Below are positions 44,331 to 54,237 of a DNA stretch of 64,000 nt, piece after piece (the stretch's first letter is position 1; each line of letters opens with the position of its first letter). Source of the stretch: Carettochelys insculpta. Lineage: Eukaryota; Chordata; Testudines; Carettochelyidae. Below the pieces are notes generated by a model that was not told the origin of the DNA, searched no databases, and saw only the letters and a program-made list of their open reading frames with translations. The position numbers and the translations under genes were made by a program. The DNA lies in contig NC_134138.1 of assembly GCF_033958435.1 (NCBI RefSeq), positions 82,260,298 through 82,324,297 on the forward strand, in the 5' to 3' direction.

Positions 44331-46704
44331 CGCAGGTCTGTGGGGCTGAGGGTGGTGCAGGCTGCAGCCTGCACGTTCCCTGAGCTTCCTGCAGAGGAAG
44401 GGAGGGGGAGGGGACCTTTAAGGGGCCGCTCCACGCGGCCACCAGTGAGCTGAGGGGCTGGAGAGAGCGTCTCTCAACCCCCCAGCTGATGGCCGCCATG
44501 GAGGACCCGGCAATTTCGACGTTGCGGGACGCGGATCGTCTACACGGTCCCTACTTCGACGTTGAACGTCGAAGTAGGGCGCTATTCCGATCCCCTCATG
44601 AGGTTAGTGACTTCGACGTCTCGCCGCCTAACGTCGGTTAACTTCGAAATAGCGCCCGACGCGTGTAGCCGCAACGGGCGCTATTTCGAAGTTAGTGCCG
44701 CTACTTCGAAGTAGCGTGCACGTGTAGACACAGCTTCTATGTGTCAAAGCACTCAGATCCTGGAACTGGTGCACCAGGAATCAAATTACCCCACAGTAAT
44801 GTACATACCAGGGGCAACAGAACATGAGAGCTGACAAACTGAGCAGACATTTCTCAGATCAGCACGAGTGGGAGATCAATACCAATATCCTCTTCTCTGT
44901 CTTCTGCAAATGGGGCTTCCCAGCTGTAGACTTCTTTGCAACACTGCACAGCTACAGATGCCACAGATTCTGCTCCTGGGCCTGACTGGGCAAGAGATCA
45001 CAAGGGGATGTCTTCATAATTTGCTAAACAGCCTCTCTACGCTATGCCTTTCCACCAATTCCACTTATCAACAGACTGATCAACAAGATCCAATCCGATA
45101 AGGCCACAGTAATCTTAATAGCCCCAGCCTTGCCAAGACAACCTTGGTTCTCTTATCTACACTACCTATCAATAGACCAACCTATCCCTCTTGTGGTGGT
45201 GCTGAACGTCCTGACACAGCACCATGGCAGCACACGTCACCTCAACATGAAAACTATGAAACTCTCAGCATGGCTTCTCCGTGGTTCCAGAATGAAGAAC
45301 TCACTGCTCGGATAGGGTCACACAAGTCCTCCTAAAAAGTTGGTGCACCTCTACGAGAAGCACCTATTAAAACAAATGGACACACTTTCAGCAGTGGTGC
45401 ACGACACACAATTTACATCCCACTACTGTCCTCATATCTACCTTGCTCAACTACCTCATGGTCCTCAGTGACACTGGCCTCTCCATCAGCTTCTTCAGAG
45501 TACACCTGGTGGTGATCATGGCTTTCATGATCTCGTAGATGGCTTTTCCTTCTTTGCACATCCCATGGTGAAGTGTTTTCTCAGAGGCTTGAAGAAAATG
45601 TGTTGAAACATGTGCCCCCCACAATGGGACCTGAATTTGGTCCTAGACACATTCCTCAGGCCACCCTTTGAGCCACTAGCTACTATGTTACCACAATACC
45701 CATCTATTACGATGGCTTTCATAATGGCAATAACATCAGCATAAGGATAGGAGAAATCACAGCCCTCATGGCAGACCGAGATTTCACCACCTTTACCAGA
45801 GACCAAGTGATACTCAGGCCCCATCCAAAGTTTCTCCTGAAAGTCATATCTGATTTCCATGTAAATGAAGCCATTTATTTACCTGCTTACTTCCTTAAAC
45901 CTCATACCTCTTCCTCTTACGTACCGTAGATGCAACGCAGGAAATTGCATTCTACCTTGAGAGAACTAGAGCAACCAGAAAATCGGACAGACTCACTTTG
46001 TGCCATGGTCAGAACTTCACACAGCGACAGCTATCTCAGCACAGCACCTATCCAAATGAATTGCAGGCTACATACGTACTGCATAAAAACTCTGGGGCAA
46101 ACAGCCACACAGACTCTCAGGGTTCACTCCACACATGATGGCCACTATGACAGCCTTCCTGAACAATGTACCACTAGTGGACATCTATAGGGCCACCAGA
46201 TGGTCCTCACATCATACTTTCACATGACACTATGACCTACAGAAGGGGCCAATACCTGCCACAAACCTAGCAGATACAGTCCTTCCTTCTTCCACATAAA
46301 AGACTCCAATGTCTACCTCCATCAGATGGGTACTGCTACAGAGTAACCTGAGTGGAGCACCCACAGGGACACCACTTTGTGGAGAGAAAGTTGTTACTCA
46401 CCAGGTACAGTAACGATAGTTCTTTGTGATGCGTCTGTGTGGTGCTCCACTACCCTCCAGCCCTGCCCTCTGCTTGGAGTCTACAGAACTTCAGGTAGAA
46501 AAGGAACAGAGGGGGCTTGCACAGCATACGCACTCTACAGGACAGCAGGAGCATGGGGCATTGAGTGCACAGGTACAGCTTGAGGGGCATTGCTCTGTAA
46601 AATCTCCAATACCTGGCATAGGCACACACCAAGACTTGAGTGGAGCACCCACAGGGGGACATACCTTGAAGAACCATCATTACTGCACCTGGTGAGTAAC
46701 TTCT

Positions 46705-47760
46705 TACTCCAGGGATCCACAAGTCAAGTACCGATGGAAACATCAGAGCTATGTAGTATGCCAGCAGACATGGAGGCACAAGGTCACCTTCACTCTAACA
46801 AACAGACACTTACGTCTGGCACTGGTGTGTTCATTACCAGATCATGTTGCTGGCCTGGTATCTGCAAAGCATTCAGAACTTACTAGCAGACCACATGCAC
46901 AGCTAAGTCTTAGGCATCTATCCGTGATCGACCAAAGGGCTAGTGTTGCACAGACATGTTCTGCAAGTGGGGATACCAATCAGTACACCTATTTGCCCAC
47001 AGGTAAGAACAATAACAAAATATTCTGACCAGTGGGGGATTCAGTCCAGTCTTTGAAGATGCCTTTCTCATTCCCTGGACACTGGGATTAATCTATGCCT
47101 TCTGTCCAATGGTCCTGAGGAAACAGAAGCAAGATGTTAGGTCAATGATCATGATAATTCTGGCATTGGCCAGACAACTGTGGTATTTGGATATGATGAA
47201 CTTCTCAATGCGTCTCCAGGAATGTTGCCTACTCTCTCTGGCTTAGTCTCACAGGACAAACGTTGAAGTCTATTCTTGGACCTAACACTGTTACGTTTGA
47301 CAGCCTGGCTGCTGAATGTCTGATATCCACAGAAAGAATTTGTTCATCTGAATTTCTGAACATTTTTCTACAAAACAGGAAAGCTATATCTAGATTGAAT
47401 TTTATAAAGTTAAATGAAAGAGGTTTTCGTTTGGGGCCTGTCAGCATAACAACTGACATGCCCAATCACTGGAAGAAGAAAAAGTGATTACTTATACTAT
47501 ATTAACTATGGCTCTTTGAGATGTATTATCCACAAAGATTTTATAATGATCCCTACTTCCCTTTTATTATGGAGTCTTACACTGGATTCTGTATTGGTGA
47601 AGGATCTGTGAGGACACCTAGTGTACATATGTCACCCCAAAGGATAATGTTGACAAAAGAGTCTGTTCTTGTAAGCGTGAATAGCAAGAATGAAATCTGA
47701 TGTATGCAACATATCTGAAAGAACTGCAGTTACTATAAAGTAACTGTTCTTTTTCCAGTT
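46705..47760 (+). mobile_element. DIRS relic D, right fragment
   Basis: RNase H decay products resume here: LQGSTSQV-STDGN against IQGKVVGISTDN of DIRS A, then MYYASRHGGTRSPSL. The stretch after RNase H reads SMIMIILALARQLWYL and RLTAWLLN. Most of the recombinase is deleted at about 47330-47440. 47480-47560 and 47700-47760 form an inverted pair (AACTATGGCTCTTTGAGATG against the complement of CATATCTGAAAGAACTGCAG), the remains of the internal complementary region and right terminus. Together with 29733-29966 it is one element split by DIRS B. Its right end lies about 57 bp upstream of exon 4. Confidence 0.7.
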
Positions 47761-47817
47761 GTGATATTTAATTTTTCTTGTTGCAAATATTTATTAACTT
47801 TTATATATATTTTCCAG

Positions 47818-47913
47818 GTACAAGAGTTAAACAATAAAATATTGGCTCAAGAAAATGAGAACGCAAGTATATTCAATGCTTGTTCGGAAGTGATTAAGAA
47901 GATTGACGACTTA
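47818..47913 (+). CDS. CCDC178: Exon 4 of 8 seen: coiled-coil protein, CCDC178-like
   Basis: This 96-nt exon follows TATATATATTTTCCAG and ends GACGACTTA|gtacgt. It is in phase 0 at both ends with 32 codons (VQELNNKILAQENENASIF, then ACSEVIKKIDDL). Reading on past the donor meets a stop at 47938, so splicing is required. The acceptor lies about 60 bp from a DIRS remnant that fills the end of the intron. Confidence 0.82.
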
Positions 47914-48012
47914 GTACGTTTTCATTGTTTTATAAATTAGAAGTGAAAATCTTTGTACATTTTGTTAGCTTTAAATGATCTGCAAAACATGCTCTGTCTC
48001 AATGCTTCTCAG

Positions 48013-48149
48013 AAATTTCGCTGGGAATCTGAACAGTTGAATATGAAACAAACCATCCTCCATACCCTTCAAGCAGTGGATGAATTGGAAAGTGAAAATA
48101 AAGTACTTGAGAAAGAAAATGAAGAATATATGCAAAAATCCAGAGAGAG
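48013..48149 (+). CDS. CCDC178: Exon 5 of 8 seen: coiled-coil protein, CCDC178-like
   Basis: This 137-nt exon follows the acceptor GTCTCAATGCTTCTCAG after a short intron of 99 bp. It enters in phase 0 (KFRWESEQLNMKQTILHTLQ), has 45 codons and leaves two bases at GAGAG|gtaatt. The frame is open further upstream to 47953, but the alternative acceptor TTGTTAG at 47970-47976 gives the wrong phase for joining exon 4. The peptide ends in a charged heptad run (ELESENKVLEKENEEYMQK). Confidence 0.82.
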
Positions 48150-48399
48150 GTAATTCAAGCTATTTGAAATACTTGCGATTTAAACAGAAAAGTCAAGGAT
48201 GGGGAGGAAAAAAGAAGCAGCATTTCAGATATTTTGGATGAGCTTTGGTCAATTTTTTCCTTTTTAAATCTTTCAAAATTCAATGTTTCAGTGTTTTTTT
48301 TTTTAAAGTCTTGTACTTAAATAGTTGGTGTTTTTGTAATCCTCCTGTCATGAACCCTCCCATCCACCCACCCTCCCACCCAACAAACAAACAAAGAAA

Positions 48400-49635
48400 A
48401 TCCCACTGTCTCGCACACACAAGTTCTGTAGTTTTATCATTATCAGCAACCATGGGCTCAGTGCCCATTGTTGTCTGATGCCTCCCTCACTATTTCCTTC
48501 CATCTTTCCATGTCCAGTGTGGAGTGGCTTAGTTTTGGTAGACTAGCTCCACACCAATCTACTATATCATCTATCCTTTCTCTGTGGGGCTGTCCCTCTC
48601 ATTGTACAGATATGCCCAAATAGCTGTAACTTGCATTGTATAACCTGAGGTGGATTCTCTTTTGGCTGTTATCTTCCTATATAATTCCTCATTGGTGACC
48701 TCCTGCATCCATCCTATTCTTGGGATCTTTTTATAACAACTCCTCTCAAATGCCAATAGTAGTCTCTTTGAAACTTCCGTTATCACCCATGTCTCCCATC
48801 TGTACAACATACTGCTGCATACACATGTTTTCAAGAAGCTCAGCTTTATTCCTAAGCTAGTCACTTTGCTTTTCCAGATCTTATCTTTCGCCTTCAAACT
48901 TGCTTTTGCTTTCTCTATGCTAGTTGCTATTTCCTTCTTACAGTCTAGATCGTATATCATGTTGCTCCCTAGATACGTGAACTTCTCTACATCCTCTAGT
49001 TCAATCCCATCTACACATCTTCCTTCCTATTTCCTTATCTTTAAATACCATTTTTTTTGTTTTATCAATGTTCATAGTAATTCCATACCATTTACCTTCC
49101 TTGCTTAGCACACCGTTTTTGCTAGCTTTTCCTGATCTTCCTCAATGATAACTATATCATCCACAAACCTTAAGTTGTTAATTTATTCCATGCACAGATA
49201 CCCTTCTACCTCTTCCTTGATCTTGTCCATCGCTCTCTACATGCATGATGAAGATACTCAGTGATATTGGATCTCCTTTTCTCATACCTCTACTTGTTTT
49301 AAACCAACTTCCCAACTCTCCACACGTTATTGCTGCCTCCCATTATCATTGATATCCTTCAACAACCATATTAGTCTGCCATCCACTCTGTATGACTCCA
49401 ATACCTCCCAAGTCACTTTCTGATCTACACTATCAAATGCCTTCTGAAAATCAATGAAGCAAGTGTATATGTTCTTGTTCTTTTGTCGAGCTTTCTCTGC
49501 TATCAATCTTAGTGGCAATTTCTGCTGCATGGTACTTCTGTCTTTCCTGAACCCCACTTACTCTTCCACTAGATGTTCCTCTATCTGTGATCTTAGTCTC
49601 TCCATCAGTATCATCATCAGCACTTTGCCTGCAAT
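48400..49635 (-). mobile_element. Non-CR1 LINE fragment (RTE-like), decayed RT
   Basis: Minus strand frames carry RT pieces. 49557-49327 has GFRKDRSTMQQ and IYTCFIDFQKAFDSVDQKVT (RT block with the first catalytic Asp). 48960-48571 has the C-terminal SLGIKLSFLKTCVCSSMLYR, WETWVITEV and RIGWMQEVTNEELYRKI. The LYGCETW-x-(n)-R-x-L-R-I-x-W signature fits non-CR1 LINEs such as RTE; the exact clade is uncertain. Frames between the pieces are broken and the FADD region is lost. It inserts in intron 5 of the coiled-coil gene. Confidence 0.75.
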
Positions 49636-49768
49636 GAGAAGTCCTGTGGCACCTTATATGCTAACAGATAATTTGGAGCATAAGCTTTAGTGGGACAAGA
49701 GCCCCTTCGTCTTATGCTCCAAATTATCTGTTGGTCTAAAAGGTGCCACAGGACTTCTCATTGAGTGA
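49632..49768. repeat. Inverted repeat with retroelement-tail sequence
   Basis: CAATGAGAAGTCCTGTGGCA and its partner ATTTGGAGCATAAGC face the complementary arm TTATGCTCCAAATTATCTGT ending GGTGCCACAGGACTTCTCAT, with arms of about 55 bp around a loop with TAGTGGGACAAGAGCC. The phrases match the 3' tail shared with the elements at 52960 and 59249. Confidence 0.7.
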
Positions 49769-49795
49769 AGGTTGTGGCACTTCTTGACTAAAGTA

Positions 49796-50103
49796 CAGGT
49801 TGAACCTCTCTAATTCAGAACTCTCTCATCCAGCAACATGCATACTTCAGCATGATTTCAGTTAGCCAGCCATGGGTGCAGCCAAGTTTCCTGTGGTCCC
49901 ATACAGTTTATTTACAGCCACCAGTCCTGGGTCTTAGTGTTCTGTACTGTTGTTTAGCTGTAATTTACTTGTAAATGTCTTTTAAAATCCCAGTAAGCAG
50001 TGGAAGTGTTGGTAAGTGTGATACAGTATTGACCTCCCGTGGTCTGGCAAATTCTCTTGTTTTGGTACTGGTCAAGTGTGCTGGATGAGAGCAGTTTAAC
50101 CTG
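49796..50103. mobile_element. TA-flanked TIR repeat family, copy 2
   Basis: It starts CAGGTTGAACCTCTCTAATT directly after TA and ends AGTTTAACCTG. The interior matches copy 1 through TTCCTGTGGTCCCATACAG, TTTAGCTGTAATTTACTTG and AGTGGAAGTGTTGGTAAG. Confidence 0.82.
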
Positions 50104-50356
50104 CACTTTCCTATACAACTTTCTTTTGAAGCTGTTTTCTGTTTCTCTCTATTACAGATGTGGACCTTTAATGCTTTCTGTATCTCTATAGAATAAATAT
50201 GTCTTTCTGAAATAAATAGATTATCAGGTTGTAAAAGGTGTACAGTATATTTTTCAGCAGAATGGAAGTGTGCACCTGGTATATTTATTATCAACTAAGT
50301 TGTTAATAAAACAGTGTCTTTAATATGTAAGATTATTAAATGTTTTATTTTAACAG

Positions 50357-50540
50357 TTCAAGAAGAAAAATAACATATGAGTCAGAACTGCAGATTATAT
50401 GCAAAAACACTCGGAAAATTGAAGAACGAATACGAAAAGCAAATAAAGAGATGTATAATATTGAACTGGCTTATGGTGAAGGAAAAACAAAACTGGAGGA
50501 GTTAGAAGAAAAAATAATTGAAGAGAAAATCCGATACAAG
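50357..50540 (+). CDS. CCDC178: Exon 6 of 8 seen: coiled-coil protein, CCDC178-like
   Basis: This 184-nt exon follows GTTTTATTTTAACAG and ends CGATACAAG|gttgtg. One base completes the AG-split codon of exon 5 as serine, followed by 61 codons in phase 0. The sequence is strongly coiled-coil (NTRKIEERIRKANKEMYNIE, then KTKLEELEEKIIEEKIRY). The donor is weaker than consensus. Confidence 0.83.
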
Positions 50541-52879
50541 GTTGTGTATCACATTATTTTATTTAAATGCATTTTTAAATATATGGAAAAATTGAATAGA
50601 TGGGAGAGCTATTTGTAACAACAATCCTGATTTAATTAATTTTTTCAGATGTGGCCTTCGTACTGCAGAGTTGACAGCAATTCCTATAGTTAAATTGGAC
50701 TAAAACATTTCGTTCAAGAGCATATTTTTAGTTGCTTGTAACTTTCTAGACTTTAAGTGTTTTATGCCAGGCAGCTGTCTCGATCTGGAGTTTTTTGCAA
50801 AGTTTCATCAATAATGGTTTATCTAGATTATTATTGAGGATGAAGTTCAGGAAAAATTCCATTATTTTGTCAATCTTAAAATTATGCAGTGATTTCAATG
50901 AGGAATTCTAGAACCTCCATCCTGCTTCTCCGCAGGGATGGCAGGTGGCAGCCGGGTGTCCTGTTTTTGAAGGGTGTGGGCAAGCCAGGCTCAGAGCTCC
51001 AGAAGGGTGTCTTCCGCAGGTGGGCCAATGTGGTAACAACGGTGTGCTCTTCAGAAGGTGGTGCCAGATTTGCCCTCCCTGAGGAAGAGGAAGATGGCCA
51101 TGATGAGGTTCAGCAGATGCTGAAGCGCCACTGGAAGGGGCCAGTGCAAGCCTGGGGGCTGCTCTGGCACCAAGGCTAGCTAGAATGTGCTGTGTCACTC
51201 TCAGCAACTATTGAAGCCCTGCTGTAGCAGCTATGCTGTCCCTCGTGGAGCTAGACAAGCATCAGCATGGGTAGGGAATGGGCGTGGGGGGTGGGCTTTA
51301 AGGGCACACCTTGCTGGGGCTTCTGGAAGGGATTGCCAGCCATGCAGCCCTGTCTAACAGGGTTCTGGGGGCCATTCTGGTAGTCAGTCTGTCTGCTTTC
51401 TGTCAAAAGAGTGGATTGCTTTTTTCGATCCACTTTGCAGTCTGGCTGCAATCTGTGGACGGATGTTTTGTTGGAAGATATCTTGCGACAAAAAATTCTG
51501 TCAACAGATCACTGTAGTGTAGATGTAGCCTGACTCACAAAGTAATGGTTAGATAAAAGAGACTCTACCAAAATATATATATAGAGAGTATATATTGACT
51601 TCTTATGAATTTAATATTTGGTATGAAGCATATTAAAAACTTGAGAACTATATTTTAGTTTTCTCTTATTTGTCATCATTATTAGCAAATATAAGGAAAG
51701 ATGGTCATATTCATTTCTTGTTAAAGGAAACCTACTTTACAAGATGTGCATGCATTAATTACTCATATTTATCATCCTCAAATGGAAGTCCACATACATT
51801 CACAAGTTTATCAAAAATGAATAATTTTATATATACACTTTTCCTACTGAAATTTCATGTACAACATTATAATCAAGGTAAAGGAATAACAGGCTACTTA
51901 TTAAAAAAACCAAAACAAAACAAGCAAAAAAACAAAAAAAAAACCCTATCCATTAGCATCATTTCCTGTTCAAAAATGTATCTTAACATAAAAAATTATA
52001 TCCCAAAATCACGATAAAAATAATTCAGTAAAATACTAATGCATGATCATAAAAAAGACATCAAAATAGGATACAAAGATTAGCAATTGAAAATTAGGAA
52101 ATACCAACATTTAGGTTGCCTGTGCAATCTTAATTTTCTCTGCTCTGTGTGTGCACTCTGCATGCTGAATAATGCAGAATCCTGTGGAAAAAGAGTATGA
52201 AATCACCCAATTAAAGACTATGTTACTGCATATGCATAAGGGAACAGAAGTGAGATTGCACAGGTAATTATAAATCTGGCATTTCCTAATTTTCAAGTGC
52301 TTGACTTTGCAACTGAAAGAACTTCATTTTTGAGTATTTTTGTATGTATTTTTCTAAAAAGTTTTAAAAGAAAACAGGTAAAAACAAATTCTGTTATATC
52401 CATCTGCATAATTTTCCCATGATACCTCTTCAGTATGGTTTAAACACTGAGCCTCCAGTGCTGCAGAAGCAGTGGGGCCAACAACCACTACAGCCCTGGG
52501 AGAAGTTGTTGGAGGGACTGGCTCCATGCCCCAGAAGGGGCAGGACCTCTGGTGGAAGGAGCAGAGCCAAGGACTACCAGCCCTTAGTGCTGCCCAGACT
52601 GCAGCACTGGTGCCCCTCTGAGCCATCAGAGTCATGTGGAATGATGCTCAGTCACCAATTCAAAGGGGACCGAAGCTGCAGCCACCACTGGTGCTCCCAA
52701 GAGCTTTGGGCAATTGCCCCCTTTACCCCAACCCCCAGTCAGTGGACCTGTGTAGCAGACTGCCACCATTTGATCTACAGAACTGACTACATCAGCAGTG
52801 GGCAAGCTAGTTTAGTGAGTGGGCCACATGAGCAGCCCTCCGTCATCTCGGTGGGCTGTGAGATCATTATAACTGACTA
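50541..52879. other. Intron 6, proximal part, with the 3' part of a GTCGACAG-type MITE
   Basis: 51330-51530 is closely related to the right half of the MITE at 14172-14971. Shared blocks include CAGCCCTGTCT, GGATTGC then CGATCCACTTT, TCTGTCAACAG, and the end GTGTAGATGTAGCC at 51530. Its left terminus is not clear; the 50930-51250 segment may be interior. An A-rich stretch lies at 51900-51945. The rest is AT-rich intron with no exon-like frame. Confidence 0.5.
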
Positions 52880-52950
52880 CTGGAAAACAGGATGCTTGCC
52901 TAGATGGACTTTTGGTCTGACCCAGTGGCTGTTCTTTGGTTCTTAAGACA
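52880..52950 (+). mobile_element. CR1/L3-type 3' tail fragment
   Basis: The phrase GGATGCTTGCCTAGATGGAC, then TTTTGGTCTGACCCAGTGGC and TGTTCTT, matches the common 3' end of CR1/L3-type LINEs (CTAGATGGACC-TTGGTCTGACCCAGTATGGC). Confidence 0.65.
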
Positions 52951-52959
52951 AAACACAAG

Positions 52960-53085
52960 CAGTCCTGTACCACCACAAAAGCTCATTATCTGATAAATGA
53001 GTGTGTTACTCTTTAAGGTGCTACAGGACTGCTTGTTATTTGTGAAACTACAGACTAACGTGGCTACGCCTCCAAGACCAGGGAC
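52960..53085 (+). mobile_element. Retroelement tail with AGGTGCTACAGGACTGCTTG
   Basis: The order CCACAAAAGCTCATTATCTG, then CTTTAAGGTGCTACAGGACT, then CTACAGACTAACGTGGCTAC is the same 3' tail seen at 13840-13900 and in both arms of 59249-59822. It is associated here with Penelope-like sequence. Confidence 0.6.
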
Positions 53086-54237
53086 CAAGACAGTTTTCTG
53101 GGAGAGGGTAATTTTGCTAACTATGCTTGCTCACATAGGATTTGCAGGGCATACCTATTGAACCATAGCAGCCCTTTGATTGGATGCGAGTGCAATATTG
53201 TTTGTAGTCAGCCCATACCTCACTTCACATACCCTTGCTTTATATGTGTATGACTTTAATAATAAGAGTGGGGGGGGGGAAACCTATGCAGCTGGAAACT
53301 AGTGGAATCTGGTGGCCCTGTGTGTGGGGAACAGCAAACAAATTGTCTCACAGGCAACACACAGAACCCCAATGGTCTGCAGGTTGCCCAACACTGAACT
53401 ACGTCATTTGGTATTAGGAGAAACCTGTTCTCTTGGAAGAAGAGAAGGGCCATTGATGCTAAATGCTGTATCTATCAATGCTATTGTGCAAGTTCAGTCT
53501 GGCTTGCTTTCTTATCTTGGGGTGATTAGGGAGTTTCTGCCCGACGTGGGTCCCCAAAGGGGTGACTGGTATGCAGGGACCATGTGCCATGTTCAGTCAA
53601 TAGGGAACCTACCCTAATAATCTCTCCTGCCTCTCCCCATGTGTATATTCTGCAGTTAAAAGCATCCCTGGTGACTTGAGGTGAGGTGCTGTTTAATTGC
53701 AGTGTAGAGATTCAGGCTCAGTCTGGAGCCTGAGCCCTGGTGCCTTCCCTCTCCCAGGATCTCAGAGCATTTTAATTGCAGTGTAGACCTACCTTAGTAC
53801 TGTGTGTAGTGGTGGTGCTGGTGCTGCTACAAAGGTAATGTCAAGAATTGCTTTCTTCAGAATGTTTATTTTCAGTTACTGTAGTGGCATGCTGCCAACT
53901 TTCTCCCAAAGAATGTATGCAGAATAGGGGAATGGTAATTTTAAACAATTTATAACTCTGTTAAAACCTGAAACTTCTCTGGCATGATGGCTACTGAACT
54001 TCTGAAGCATTCTGCGAATAGTATAGGTGTTAGAGGTTCTCGGGGGGAAAAAAGTAGCAACAGTCTTATATGGCCTGAATTATTCATTTACTTGCCTTTA
54101 AGTTTTGTAAATTATGTAAGTAAGCACGTCTTGACCAGCTTTTGGAACAATTTTGGTTTTAGTGTTGGAATGGTCTTTCAAGGACACATCATTTTAGGAC
54201 TGTCTACCAACAGGTTATTGCTGCATACAACAATAAT
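53086..54237. other. Intron 6, no gene; possible MITE scrap
   Basis: Mostly unremarkable intron. At 53660-53800 two copies of TTTAATTGCAGTGTAGA face CT-rich sequence, which may be a scrap of a MITE. No open frame is protein-like. Confidence 0.4.

Larger units (their letters stand above)
40189..44735. mobile_element. PIF/Harbinger DNA transposon, 4.5 kb, two genes
   Basis: The termini GGCTACGTCTACACGTGAAG and (minus) AGCTGTGTCTACACGTGCAC extend as 36-bp imperfect inverted repeats ending at TCGAAGTAGC. The element is flanked by TCT on both sides (40186-40188 and 44736-44738). Removing the element and one TCT restores DIRS B collinearly. It encodes a DDE transposase on + and a Myb/SANT-like protein on -, converging at about 41940-42250. 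This is the standard two-gene layout of PIF/Harbinger elements. It is much more GC-rich than its surroundings. Subterminal TTCGAA and TTCGACGT palindromes occur at both ends. Confidence 0.93.
29967..46704 (+). mobile_element. DIRS relic B, split by three later insertions
   Basis: This old DIRS copy is in four pieces: 29967-33036 (left terminal repeat, gag, start of RT), 39153-39297, 39683-40188 (RT connection and RNase H) and 44739-46704 (end of RNase H, recombinase, internal complementary region, right terminus). The left end GTGTCCCTGTGGGTGCTCCA is the inverse of the right end at 46633-46655. The gag start KRCDSCRDSVPTSDGHASC and SLPSDDLKQFQELFKQVA match DIRS A. The RT active site YLDD has decayed to CLNN. 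Many stops and frameshifts make it inactive. Its pieces rejoin collinearly once the three insertions are removed. Confidence 0.85.

Noticed and set aside
40189..44735. Domesticated HARBI1 and NAIF1-like host genes
   Set aside because: Both genes lie together between inverted repeats with a target duplication inside a dead DIRS, so they belong to a transposon copy rather than host loci.
47953..48153. Open frame extending exon 5 upstream
   Set aside because: The upstream acceptor at 47976 gives the wrong phase after exon 4. The acceptor at 48012 keeps the frame, so the extra codons are intronic.
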